Counted from the first letter of the stretch, positions 27,420 through 40,302 are shown. The stretch: DNA of 64,000 bases from Dermatophagoides farinae (GCF_024713945.1 NC_134681.1:5185501-5249500), one strand, 5' to 3'. Program-made: numbers and translations. Notes: generated by a model from the sequence alone, not told the origin.

Positions 27420-27443
27420 TCACACACACACACACACACACAA
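27420..27443. repeat. (CA)n microsatellite
   Basis: About eleven CA units. Confidence 0.85.
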
Positions 27444-28669
27444 AAATCGATTGTCTGTTTGATTGTTGGTTGTGTATGCATTATTGAAAGTGATATCATT
27501 TAGCAAAAAAAAAAACTACCACGGTGGTCTTATTATTATTGTCCCATTGAAAATTAAATCAGTCAGTTTTAATATACCCCATTCACATTGACGTTGTTCA
27601 TTCACCATTTGAATATCACAAAAATTGTACGTGAAAGAGAAAAAAAAACTAAATTCAATTCAATGAATATAATGTGTGTGTGTGTGTGTGGGAGATATCA
27701 ATAAATATTTCCTATCTTATTTTGTTTTTTTTGTTTTTTTTTTTTGGTCACATTGTGTGGCCCTTTCCATCCAAGATTAAATTCTTGATTCTATAATGTT
27801 TTGATGGTCAAGTTGTGTACTAAGTTCTACTATGATCAGCTTGTTTGTAATTCATTTGAATTACTCATCATCGTCATCATCGTTGATATAGACGAGACAG
27901 TACTACTCATACAAAAATTTATATTGAATTGATGATGAGGATCTGATTGTCGATGTATTTCGCGATTGAGCTCAAGATCGTGACATAAGACTGATGGCAA
28001 TTTTCTAAGCATCTTATATATAAGAGCAGGTAACAACCGTCCATCATCAGTTGATCGGTCATTCTTTCATTCTAGTGAATGTAGTACGTTGTATTATATT
28101 ATCTATTGTGTGATGATCACTCATCACTGGTGATGACGATGAACCTTTGGATCGATCATTAAAAAAAAAAATTTCTTTATATTGGCCACAATCAATCTAA
28201 CTTTTCAATTAATATATTTCCATTAAAATCATAGCTTTTTTTACATTAAATGTACTGGATCTTTTATTTGATTCAATCAGATTGATTGAAATAAAGAAAC
28301 AACAATACAAAGATTGATCAATGAGCAATAATTCTTGGTTGAATTCTTTGTTGACTGTTATTTTTTTTCTCATTGATCCAACAAAAATATTGATTCATGA
28401 ATCAGACACACCTTTTTAGATTAGCCAGAATGTCATTTATTCGATTGACGATTAAAAATATGGCCATGAACATATATATGCTCATAACAATCAAAATATT
28501 TCTAGGGCGATAACCAGAATTCTGAAACTAAGGGTGTATCCTTAAAACGATCCAATATGGTGAATTTTCATAATAATAATAATAATAATATTTTTGGATG
28601 AATAGACTTTTTTTTCATTTTTGATCAATTTGAACGATGTGAGAATGCCGGATATAGACAAAATCATCG

Positions 28670-28673
<4 letters not shown>

Positions 28674-28704
<31 letters not shown>
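28674..28704. repeat. (CA)n microsatellite
   Basis: Fifteen CA units. Confidence 0.9.
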
Positions 28705-28709
<5 letters not shown>

Positions 28710-29306
28710 AGGTCAGTTGGTCTGATTGACCATCGTAACGTGACTGAAACAAATGAGAATTGAGTAGAGAAAAAATGATGGGGGAAAATAAACAAAGATA
28801 ATAATGTATCCCCCAATAAGATGATGGAGATCACAATAGCAGGCAGCAAATGATGAGCAATGTTCATGATTCCATATACATTTGATGTATGCATGCATTC
28901 ATTGATCGGGAAAAAGAGCTGGAAACAAAAAAAAAATCGTGACCAGCTGTCTGATCTATCACTCGTGTGCTTGTTTTTTAAGTTAGATCTTTACCTGACT
29001 ATGTAAGCACGAGAAAGCGATTATGATCGCCATGAGCACACATCATGGAACCTATCTTACTTGCTATATCTGATATGACGCTGCTTCTTATGCCGGTGAT
29101 TTTCTTGTACATTTTACTGTCTTCTATACAGACATATTGATATGCACCGAGTTCGTCAATCTAACGATCAAATCGTGCACAACCGTTTTGTTGTTTTTTT
29201 TTTCACCAAATTCCACAATCCAAAAAAAAACTGAAAACACCAGTTTATTCATTTAAGTTGGTCATTCATTCAATGAAAATCAAATGGCCAAGTTAATTAA
29301 CCTTAT

Positions 29307-29349
29307 GACAACAACAAACAACAACAACAACAATAATAATAATAATAAT
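29307..29349. repeat. (CAA)n-(AAT)n microsatellite
   Basis: CAA units run into AAT units. Confidence 0.8.
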
Positions 29350-30721
29350 CTAGCCATTCGGATGCTGTGCACAAATTTCTTGTGCAAATTCGTAATGTCC
29401 AAAATACAACTACAAATTACCGCTAGTGACTGATTCTCATAGTATGAGTTTAAAAGAAAAATACGATCATTGGCCCTATCTATAGAGTTGACAGTGTGAT
29501 GGTGTAAGCTAAATTGGTTATACTGAAAAAAAATGTTCAGTAGTCAATTTGAATTAGATGAATGATTCTATGGATGGTTTAGACAAGCAAACAAATTATC
29601 TTTTAGACAGATATTTATTCTTATTCGGATTGTTTCTTTTGTTGTTGTTTTTATTCATTGATGATCTCATGTTTGTGATAATCTTGGCTAGTTTGGCCAT
29701 CACATAAAACATAAAACTCCCCCTCAAAAAAAAACGGTAGTAAATATATATATGGAGAAAGTGTACAGATTATGATGACAACTTACAATTCCAGCTACAT
29801 AGATTGAGTAAACCTATTTCTTTTTCTTTACTTTGATTAATGCTGTTTGTGTGCACTACCAATCAACATTATATATAAAATGGCCATTATCAGTCAAGTG
29901 ACTCCCAATCTTGACACATACAAACAGGAAAAAAAAATTCGACCCTTCTCTATAACTAATAGATATAACGCATGTTTGATCACTAATTAATGACTTAGTC
30001 TGTCCATCTGTCTGGCTGCCTTACCTGTCGGTGAGCTTGAACAGCAAATTAATTGATTGCCCCATTGAGCTTCTGGTGATGCGCTGTTTCTGTTGCTGTT
30101 GTTTGAAGATACCCCCTGGACAACGATGATCACGACGACCTTAAAATATAAAAATCAATCCATCATTCTTCATTGCTATTCTTGTACAATGTTCATGTAC
30201 AACAAATGAATAAGAAAGACACTTGGTCTAAACTTTGTTCCGTAATTCAATTGGTAGCCAGGTACAAAAATAACAATTGGCCATTAAGGACCTTCTGTTG
30301 ACACTTGTATGAACGAACGGATTGCCTAGGATAATATCAATCAAGAACGTACTATAGATGACAACTTATATATATCAGCGATAGATCAACATTTATTAGA
30401 ATGACTAGCAACAATTCGTTGCTAGCCAATAGCAACCATGACTTTTATATCGATCACTCGATCAATGAATGTATTGGCATCGATCGATGAATTGATGGCC
30501 AACAATAAAAACGACCGTGTATTCATCATCTATTCAGCATCATCATCATGCAATCGATAGGCGGTAAATAAATGGTCCATTGTTCTCGGCTCCATTTTTT
30601 GCTCTGTCGCCATCATTATCTTCGATATCGGTATGATCAAATGGCATATTGCTTATCTAATGTTATTGGCAAAAAAAAAACATTTATTCATTCAGAACTC
30701 GATTGGCTTTCATCCACCAAT

Positions 30722-30748
30722 CGATGATGATGATGATGATGATGATGA
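30722..30748. repeat. (GAT)n microsatellite
   Basis: Eight GAT units. Confidence 0.85.
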
Positions 30749-31091
30749 CAAACAAATTCGGCCACTAGGGACTGGTAAATGGTTTCCGTCATTTTACCAC
30801 ATTTAATCAATGACAACGACCAGATAGGAATGTTTTTATTTTCTATCCAAGATATCAAATTGAAAGGTTGGCCAGGCGACAGCTTCATCATAATCAACAC
30901 ACACACACACATATTCATTGATTAAATAGCAAAAAGACGGTGCCACTTTATTCAATTTAACAAGCAAATTTTTAGAATAAATGAATGTATCAATGTATGT
31001 GTGTTTGTGTCTGTGTTGTGTGTGTGTGTGTGTATGTGAAAGAAAGATCATTATCACTGACCATTTTATTTTTTAATGACTCCGAGGCCGA

Positions 31092-31104
31092 AGGTCCAAG
31101 GTCC
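31092..31104 (+). promoter_or_regulatory. DR1-like direct repeat AGGTCC-A-AGGTCC
   Basis: Two identical AGGTCC half sites one base apart, the spacing of DR1 nuclear-receptor sites (consensus AGGTCA). It lies about 1.8 kb before the CLCA-like start codon. Motif match only. Confidence 0.25.
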
Positions 31105-31271
31105 AAACGTTTTTTTTTTTTTTTTTGATGTCCACTTATATTATTGGAAAGTAAATAGCTCATTTATGGCTGACTAAATAAACGAACAAGCCCATTTGAT
31201 TCACTGGCAGTAAATTATTGATTTAACCTATGACCTTTATTAAATTGAGAATAGATTGAGTTGATATTGCC

Positions 31272-31298
31272 TGTGTGTGTGTGTGTGTGTGTGTGTGT
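31272..31298. repeat. (TG)n microsatellite
   Basis: Thirteen TG units. Confidence 0.85.
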
Positions 31299-32865
31299 TT
31301 TTGATGAAAAATTCGTAGCTTAATGCATGTACGTGATGAACATCTCAAAGAAGTGTCATTCATACACCTTGTGTAATACACACTTTTACCATTTATTTAC
31401 TTTTTTTCATCATTTCGTTTTGTGTGTGTAGGATGATGTTATATCATTGCTTGCAATCGAAATAGAAATCAAGTGTTGGCCATTAAAAATGGTGTCATAT
31501 ATGTTAAGTGCTGTCCATCATGAAATGGTTGCACCCTTCATTCCAAAGATTCCTTAACCTTAGATTGTTGAATAGATTCTAAATGAATCAATGGAAATTT
31601 GATCAATAGAAAAAAAATTCCTATGTCCGATCGGTCAACAATTTTTTTTTTTTGAATCGCTCCAAATCTGACAAGTGGCTCTAATAAATTGAATACTGAC
31701 TTACTCTATTTGATGTCCGGCAAGACAAGATCGATTAGTCTGTAAGTAGAGCATCCATCCATCCATCGACATGATGACAATGGACAATTGTCGATTCACA
31801 TGATGATGATGGCGCCCCCAAATAGACATAGATAGCCATTATCTACACTAATATACACACACATAGTGATCACGTTCATATTAAATCAGGCTACTGTAGT
31901 ATATCTTTGCTTGTCCATATCACGACATTTGCCTATCAACCATTGCACTTGTGGATGATGACAAATTCAATTCAATGTCCAATGTCCAACTTTCACAATA
32001 ATCTGTATTGCTTCCAGAATAGTGTGATCATTATGACGATGCTTATTATGGTCAAAGCTTTATCGACCGACTTTTCTTTGCTTGGCCAATAGAAAGGGTT
32101 TCCATTTCATGCATATTTCATAAAACAGTCATCATGTTTGATGGAAATGGCCGATACCATGCGAAAATGGCCGGCCAATTTGATAACCGATGCACTATAT
32201 CTGGCCTCATTCTTAATTCTATTGTATTCGATGCAATTATATGCAAGGACCATTCATGATTGATTGTCCTAAAAATACGATTTCCGGTAAGATGGGCTGT
32301 TTTGGACAAAAATTCAATTCAATCAATTGAATTTTGGCAATTTTTCGCAACAATTTTTCACCGCTATAGCCAAGTTAATGATAAAGATGAGTGGTCATCA
32401 TGATAATGGCTTTGATGACAACATGTTGCGTGCAAGATTGAATCGAATACAGCCATAGTAATTGTCGAAGATGAAGGTGATCGATCAATAGCACGGACTT
32501 GCTTTCGTGTGTTGAGGCCATATATTTTGGTTGATAGAGCCGGCAATGCAATCGAATGATAATCAAGTGAATCCTATTTTCAAATGACGGTCATTATGGT
32601 CATTATATCGATGATGATGATGGTGATGATGATGATGATATTCATAGTGATGTTCGCAACAATCGGACACGAGACATCACCATCATTATCTGGTAATAAG
32701 TGATGGCACCAAGGTGTAATCTTGTCACACAACAGCCGTAATCAAAATCAAATTCTTTAACCTCGATTTTCTGTATTTTCCAATAAGATTGCCTACACCA
32801 ATTATTATCACCATAATATGAACAAATTTCATTTGATTAAACTAACAATGTATTTATTTATTTTG

Positions 32866-32874
32866 ACTTTGTAG
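32866..32874 (+). other. Splice acceptor before the CLCA-like start codon
   Basis: A T-rich tract ending ACTTTGTAG sits 33 bp before the ATG at 32908, and the frame is closed by this TAG. This is the look of a 5'-UTR intron acceptor, placing the true transcription start further left, inside the 18-kb gap. Confidence 0.45.
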
Positions 32875-32907
32875 TTGTTGAAATGTTCCAGAACGTTACC
32901 CTATAAA

Positions 32908-35900
32908 ATGAAAATATCTACAAAAAAAACATTTTCAACTCTGACCTTTTGTAGCAGATCATGGCTCAGCATTTTGATGGTCATGTTGATAATTCTTCAG
33001 CCTATTTGCTGTTCTCATCAATCCATACATTTAGATCCATCTGGTAACTATCATGGACTTATTATTGGTTTTGGCAATAACTTTCAATCATTCGAACGAC
33101 CAAATATTAACACGACAATCGTGTCAATTATGGTAAGCATCATGAATCATTGTGTTTAACATTGATTTAGCAACCTTATATTTTATTGTATATTGTATTG
33201 TTTACTATGAAACAGAATCAATTGCAACGAACATCGTCTATATTGAAGGAACTAATGTCAGTTCAAATAGCTGATGTAACTATCATTCTGCCCGAAAAAT
33301 GGCATATTGATGTGAATCAATTACAACAATCGACATCCATGCAGTTTGATGTACGAGAATCTAGAGCTCAATATCGATCACTAGCCGATGCCGATATTTT
33401 ATATACAAGTAAGTCTTTATCATTCATTCACTATTGAACCATTTGGATACATTATAATTCTCGTTGTAGATGATGATAAAAATCAGATATTGACCATGCA
33501 ATATGGGGATTGTGGTGAAGGTGGTATGGCCATCAATTTTCCAATGCAATATGTATCGGATGAATATTCAGCTCGTTTACTGGCCCATCAATGGCTTTTA
33601 TATAGATATGGCGTATTCAATGAATTCGGCCTTGAAGATGATTACAATTATCCAGTATACTTTGCTGCTCCAGACGGTGGAATACGTCATGATGTACGGC
33701 CACATATCAATTCTTGTTTTCAGGGTTCGAATGCCCAGTTCAAATATTCCAATAACTGTAATAATGCCACCGATCCAAACACTGGTCGACCAATCAATCC
33801 AAATTGTGATGTGATACCGGCCAAGAATACAATTCAATCCTCGTTTATGTATGCCCCGATTGCTGTATCCGAATATCGGCTTTGTAATTCTAGTACACAC
33901 GATTATCAATCGCCAACCAAGCACAATGTCCTATGTGATTACCAATCCATCCAGGATGTCATTGTAAAACATGCCGATTTCGAACGGTAAACATCTCTTA
34001 TTTTGGTGTTTAATTGTTTCATTAACCTAAAATGATTTGATTCTAGATTTAAACCCAACTTTAATGGCCAAAACACTGATTTGAATGCATCAACCCCGTT
34101 GATTAGATTCCAGATCCTACAAAACCAAAATTTACTACATGATGAACATTCGATTAAAGCTAATGTTCTATACGCTTTGCCTAAAAATGGATCAAAATTT
34201 CTGGAAGCCTCAATGGATATGATCAAAAAGATGGGCATACAAGGCTTTTTTCCACATCAGGCATTATTTGCTTTGTACGATGAAAATCAATTACAAGTTG
34301 TTCCTGGTTGGCGTCCATCATCACAATTGTCTATGATCTATTTCGATGATGATCATAATGAACGTAGAATAAAACTAAGACAAATTTTCGAACAAATGTC
34401 CAGACAATTCGACAATGTACCTGGAGCTGGAACCTGTGTATTTTTCTATTCGGGCGACATGCTTATGGAAAACACTGATATCGATTACATAGAATCGTTG
34501 GCTGATTTGTTGAACAAGAAAAATCTTCGACTACAAGTTATTCTTTACGATCGTCCACCAAGCAATGAAGTGCTACGATTCTTTGATCAGCTAAAATTGA
34601 AAATAAACAGTTATTCTGCTGTTGATTATGCGTTCGGTCAAACAGATAATTCATCGCCTTCGATCATGGCCTTTCGAACGCAACTCACCTCTATTATAAA
34701 CACTGTACTGTTTGATCTGTTACAGGATCTGACCGATCAGAGTCATCTACTCATCAAACGAGAAACGGTTCGTTCAGATGATCCTTCTGGAATTGAATTC
34801 ACCATTGATTCGACCATTAGCAACAATGATTTGCTTATTGAAATGACCACTAATGGAAAAGGATCCGACTTGGCCATGGGTTTCAATCTGAGCGAAGATT
34901 ATCGCAACGTCATACAATTCCAAACATTTGAACCATACGATAGAAGCATTGTGATTCATTACCAAATGATCAAAGAAGGCAAATTTCGTTTCAATTACCG
35001 TTCCAGCGATCCAAACACGTTCATCACAATTAGTGTTCGCGTTTTATCTAAGCAAAGTCATTATCACTCATACAAGGATGCTCTATTATCGGCTCGATGT
35101 TGGATTCAATCCAGTCAATCGAATCCAGTTCGTGGCTATGTACAAGTTAGCCAAGGTTTGAATGGCCCTGTTTATGAGGCTGATGTTAGTTTTGCTGCTC
35201 GAGCATTCACCCGAACGCAACAACGACAGGAAGTGACTCGGCCTTCAAATGATAATGGCCGAGGTAATCCGGATATTACAGCTTATGACGGGATCTATTC
35301 AGCCTATCTGGACTCATTATTTACTGGTAATGGCGAATCATATGGTGTGGCTTATACGATTGTAGCGAAAATCAGCGGCCACAAGATTGCAGTTAAACCA
35401 GGAAATTTTGGAAATACTGTCATGTTCAATAGCAAAACTCGTTGCTGTGGTACACAAATAAAAACAAATGATGATCAAATTGAATCAAATTCATTCGAAC
35501 GATTCGTACATTGTGGTTCGTTCTACAATAGCATGCAAAACGAACATCATGGTATGGCCAATTATGCCATTCGTGATTTACGTATCGTCAATCTGGATGC
35601 CGACAATCGAACAATGGCTCTAGAATGGAGCTCTCCATTTTACTATACGAGCGATCAAAACAAACCAATCATCATCAAGGCATTTCATTCGTATAGTCGT
35701 CATTCGAAACTTCCTCTCGAGATTAAACAAGCCTTTGATAGAGACCAGAATGAAGCTGAATTGCAAGTTATTACCGGTGATGATAACCATGATAACCACT
35801 ATTCACAACCCTCTGTTATGACCATCAACGAGCAGTCTGATGATGCTCGTATCATTTTTGAAACACTTTCATCATCACAAGCTCCGTATGCACGATACGA

Positions 35901-37495
35901 ATCCTCACCATCGTTTCCACAATTAATACGACCATCCACAGTCAGCAGTAATACGTTGGTGACCAATTCATTACGGCAAGTGACCATACGTATCCTTAGT
36001 CCAGAAGAAGGTTTCTATTTGATCGCCGTCAAAGAACGTAACGATGATTATGAATCGAAGCCATCAAACATCGTTACCGTTTATCTGAAAAGTAACGTAC
36101 TAATTGAAAATACAACCGCTTTAGCCAATGATAATAGCCGTTTGTCAGGTATTAGTGTTTTTGTCATATCGTACTAATAATAGCATGGCATGGCATGGCA
36201 TGATATACGGTCCATTTCCTTCTCCTAATTATTATACATTTTTCTTTTGTATATTGATTACTTCTTTTAACATTTTTTTCATTCTACATGCAATTATTCT
36301 AACCCCTAGTGTAAGAATATTCATGCTGACATTGGAAATCAATCTAACGCTTTCTGTCTAATTTGCTTGCTCAACCCTTTTTTCTTTCCCTTTTTGCATG
36401 AAGTTGTATTTCTCATCACTGATAAATTATTTATTCATATTTGAATTCTCTTTTATTTAAATTATAGCCGGACCATACCGAGAAAGTGGACGTGGTCGTG
36501 CATTACCTTGGATCCAGATATTGATCATTTGCATCGTTTCGGCATTCGTCCTTTTTATCATCATCTTGATTATTATCTGTCTTACCATTCGTCGTTACCG
36601 TCGTTCGAATAAAGAAGCTCTGAATAGCGATTACAAATCAACTGATAGTGCCACTTCGAATTGTGGAACAATCATGAACGGCGACAATAAGAACGATACA
36701 CATACGAACAAACAATCCTATTATCTAGCTCAGGATGGCAATTCACTCATATCGAATTCACTAAACGACAACAGGATGTTGCCCAACGGCGCAGCCAGCA
36801 ATCATACGAGCTGTAGTTCAGTCAACACGAACGTCGAAAATGGTCCAGCGGGCCATACTTCTTACCTGAACCATCACCAGAATCACTTACCTCCTCATGC
36901 GATCGATCGTCCGCATCAACAGGACCAATCGTCTATGGAACAGTCAGCAGGTGTAATGAAAGAACTAAACGTAGCAACATTACTACCAAACTCATGGGAT
37001 GCCAAAGAACTGCTCGATCATTGGGGTCGAGTTCAGGAAGCCAAATTACGGCAGGAATCACCACCGATTGTAACTAACGGTCAGCCTGGGATGCAATCAA
37101 ATTCACCCAGTGTTCTATCTTATGGTGGCAGTTCTTCGGTGGATAATTTTCACAGCAATCATCCAGCGATCGTTCAACCAACATCAAACATGAATCAATC
37201 ACATTTCGGTCTGCCTTACGGTAATTCCATACCGGCAGATTATCCAAATGGACCATTACCTTCATCCATGTATTCGCCTTATTCAAATGCGAGCAGTATA
37301 TGGCAACATCAACAACAGAAACAATTGCAGCAACAGCATTTGCATCAGCCACATTCATACCTGTCGCTACCACCACCCCCACCGCCACCTTCACTGTCAT
37401 CACATGTGGTCCAAGCAATCAACCTGGATGATAATGGCCTTCCTGAGTACAGTGTTGTACGGAAGATCATTTCGGCCAACATATCTCAAGTGTAA
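32908..37495 (+). CDS. CLCA-family (calcium-activated chloride channel regulator) protein with degenerate protease and VWA metal sites
   Basis: Five exons, 32908-33132, 33216-33408, 33470-33986, 34047-36148 and 36468-37495, all in phase, give 1354 residues. After a signal peptide (hydrophobic core SILMVMLIILQP) comes the CLCA N-terminal domain, with conserved MQYGDCGEGG and, where human CLCA1 has HEWAHLRWGVFDEY, AHQWLLYRYGVFNEF at residues 178-192. The metalloprotease HEXXH is therefore lost. The VWA-like region follows at about residue 343, and where the DxSxS metal site belongs the sequence is LYALPKNGSK. A beta-sandwich (DGIYSAYLD) and a fibronectin-III-like part follow. A transmembrane span lies near residues 1027-1053, then a cytosolic tail of about 300 residues with a seven-proline run and a final SQV, a class I PDZ-type end. 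Family members self-cleave and modulate TMEM16 channels; this copy probably cannot self-cleave. Confidence 0.9.
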
Positions 37496-37546
37496 AATCC
37501 AGTCAATTGTTGCCTTTTTGCAAATTTGTAAAATCAACCCTTTGTA

Positions 37547-37552
37547 AATAAA
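37547..37552 (+). terminator. Poly(A) signal of the CLCA-like gene
   Basis: AATAAA 52 bp after the stop codon. Confidence 0.65.
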
Positions 37553-37645
37553 ATTGCCCTTTCCTTTTAGCATCATCATTATCATATAATAATCATACCC
37601 ATGTATCATATTGCTCATTAAATATTAATACAAAAAAAACTATAT

Positions 37646-37651
37646 TTTATT
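37646..37651 (-). terminator. Poly(A) signal of the deoxynucleoside kinase gene
   Basis: AATAAA on the minus strand, 67 bp after the stop at 37718 and 94 bp from the opposing CLCA signal. Confidence 0.65.
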
Positions 37652-37717
37652 CAAAATGTCAAGATCAATAAATAGATCAATGTTAGATTCATCAGTCATT
37701 TTGTGATAATTAATTCA

Positions 37718-39018
37718 TTAGGCCAAAATCTGATGTTCACGTAATATACCTCCAGTTTGTTCCTCGTAGATGGCCATCAGATCCTCAAGCGGTGTATTCG
37801 CATCGATGGTAAGAACTGGTGCTGGCAATGAAAATTTTTTATGAACCAACCAGTCTTCATGTAGTTTATGCAATGCTCGAAGATAATCGAGTGTTATTTT
37901 GGATTCTTCTGGTCTTCCTCTTTTCTTTATTCTTTCAAAAACAATGTCAGGATCGGTTCTTAAGTAAATGATGAGATCAATCTGAGCAGCTGGCAAACAA
38001 TTGTTAAACCATTGATTCAGGACATGATATTCACAGGGCGATATCAATTTCTTTTGCATCAAATTCTCGACAAAACAATAACGAGCAGAATAAAGAGATC
38101 GTTCCATAACTTTAACGTTTCCATTCTCAGGCATCAATTCATGAATCTGTAAAGAAAATAGTCAACAATGTAAATAATCATCATAAAAATGATATATATG
38201 TTTGTACAAAGAGCACCTACTTTGAGCATGGTTAGTTGAACATATGATTGAAATGTAAAACTCCAACGTTTTGGATCATCGGCCAACAATTGGAAAATGT
38301 TAACACCACCCACATCACGCCACAAATCAACTGGTTCAGGTATAATCAATGGATCGTTGCATAGTTTGGAACAATTTTTAGCAAAAATCGATAGAAAAGT
38401 TGTCTTGCCGCTGCCTATATTTCCTTCAACAATTATCTTGAGGACTTTGTTTTTCTCGGCCTTATAACTCAAACACATTGATGGAATTTCGAATAGTCGG
38501 TTATCGTTAAGTGTTTTGGAGATCAGTGATGACTCATTATTATCTTCGTCATTATTTTTGGACTGTGTTGACTTGATGATGAATTGTTCCATCGTTTCCG
38601 AAATCAAAGTTGATTTTTTTCGATTTGAATGAGAAAAGTCGTGTAAAGTCGATGACGAGCGTAAAAATGCCGCCAAAACCGATGACAACGGACAAAAGCC
38701 GCGCTTTCTGATCGTTTGGCTAAGCAAATAATGTGTTTTAGCGCCAAAACATTGCATCACCGTTTTGATAGGCTTGTGTATGTGTTGCTGCTGTTGTGCT
38801 GAGGGTGGTGCTTCCATACACACTCTGACATCGTTGAATTTTCTTGGCATGAGTTCATTATATCCAATATTAGCAGTCGTAGAACTCGTTCGAACTTTAT
38901 TAAACATGCAGATTAATTTTGACATTTTTTTCGAGATTTCAACGTTGTTTTTACAATGCTTATACCATATTGTTGTTGTTGTTGTTAAGGAATATCTAAT
39001 TGCATGGATTGTCATCAT
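37718..39018 (-). CDS. Deoxynucleoside kinase (TK2/dNK family) with long N-terminal extension
   Basis: Two exons, 39018-38221 and 38146-37718, spliced in phase 0 across a 74-bp intron, give 408 residues (377 if translation starts at the ATG at 38925). The kinase domain begins near residue 195: P-loop VEGNIGSGKTTFL, EPVDLW, the ERSLYSARY motif that carries the catalytic/arginine residues, and the LID segment KKRGRPEE. It closes with LHEDWL and APVLTIDAN, very close to human TK2 and fly dNK. The enzyme phosphorylates deoxynucleosides for salvage dNTP synthesis. The first 195 residues are basic, Ser/Thr-rich and low in acidic residues at the start, compatible with a mitochondrial presequence but much longer than in TK2. 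Catalytic motifs are intact. Confidence 0.92.
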
Positions 39019-39324
39019 TGGATTAAGTACATTTGGCTATTTCATCAAGATATTGTGATTAAATGGACACATGAAACGATAAAAACTTCGATATGAATGA
39101 TGATAATGGCACAAAAAAAAATTACCATTGTTTTGATCACATGTATACATGCATACTCAATTTATATATCCTGGTATTTATGAACGGTAACTTTGTTTAT
39201 ACACAGTTAGAACCAATTTTTTTTCTATTAATTTGGGAAAATATTTTGTAAACTAAATATATAATAATAATATAAAATATTGTAATATTGTAATGATGTT
39301 TAAGTCGCCAATAGAAACTGAATC

Positions 39325-39808
39325 TTATAGTAAAAAGGAAACTAAAGGCATCGATGGTAAAGATCCCCTTAAAATGGATAGTATTCTGGCTATAATGTTT
39401 GCTGTTTGTCGCATCATTGATGTTGATGGGTAGCCCAAACCTAAACAGATAAATCTCATTATAACCAATATAAAGCCAACCCATCCAATTAACTTACTCA
39501 TTGTTTTACAAATTGAATTTGTGCTTGCGCTCAATTCATCAGCATATTTCCACCTGTTCGTTCAAAGCAGCAATGCTAATCATCTTAGTCTGTGATAAAA
39601 TACGAACAAATTGAATCCATCTGTTGTCCATAGCATCGTAATCATCAGTTATTATTATTTTTAAGCCATGTAAGTTGAATTGTACGCTACTGACCCCTAA
39701 CGTGAATGACACAAGAATGTGTATATCCCAAACGATGACAGTGAAAAGATGGTACAAGTGAGTAAAACTGGGTGTGTCGTCAGGCGTTAATGATATGTGT
39801 AAGCACAC
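39325..39808 (-). CDS. Possible small minus-strand gene, unresolved
   Basis: Two open stretches lie end to end on the minus strand: 39808-39539 and 39534-39325. The second contains an intron-like segment, donor A|GTAAGT near 39499 and acceptor TGTTTAG about 57 bp on, which matches intron sizes elsewhere in the window. Removing it would leave a frame beginning ...ICKTMSLGYPSTS and ending at 39325. The two open stretches are in different frames and I could not find a convincing splice joining them, nor a start codon with a family match. No function can be suggested; it may be noise. Confidence 0.2.
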
Positions 39809-40296
39809 ACCCCAACAACTTGTCGATTCATATCAATGTCAATGTGACCTTTTTATGATTTTAATTTGTTGGTTTGTTGTTGTTGTTGTGTTCCAGGCCT
39901 ATCTTAATCCGATTGTATTTAGTATCCGGATTATATGACTAGAATGTACAAATGGATTAATGGTAGGCCTGTATGTTTGTTTACAAACACGATTGCTTAT
40001 ATGGCTAAATCAGCGACACTGATCAAACATGATCCTGTAAGACATTAATACTTGCCTATATATTTTTGATAGAACATTGTACTTTGCAAGCTACATCGAT
40101 ACAATCGCTGTATGAGTGTTCAATTTACTTTGATTCGATTCGATTCAATACTCATTCACGGCTCATTGCATTGTCATTTCGAAGTTCATTTCAATTCGAT
40201 CTTGAAGTCGCATCAATTCATTGAATGATTGAGCTTTAGATTGACGCCTATTCAATAAAGACGTGATCTTTATCGATCGATTATTTATATGTGCAA

Positions 40297-40302
40297 CACG
40301 TG
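40297..40302. promoter_or_regulatory. E-box CACGTG in the dNK/IPPK intergenic region
   Basis: CACGTGAC lies 222 bp before the IPPK start codon. Confidence 0.3.

Larger units (their letters stand above)
14711..32907. other. Eighteen-kilobase stretch without a recognisable gene
   Basis: No frame longer than about 115 codons exists and none looks like a protein; the longer ones translate simple repeats or poly-A/T. The stretch holds many microsatellites, listed separately. The CLCA-like gene at its right edge starts just after a splice acceptor (AG at 32873-32874), so at least part of this DNA is probably a 5'-UTR intron and upstream regulatory DNA of that gene. Small conserved exons or non-coding RNAs cannot be excluded by eye. 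Confidence 0.5.

Noticed and set aside
27836-28012. 58-codon minus-strand frame after a TATATA palindrome
   Set aside because: Codon choice looks fair, but there is no family match, no poly(A) signal and no splice partner.
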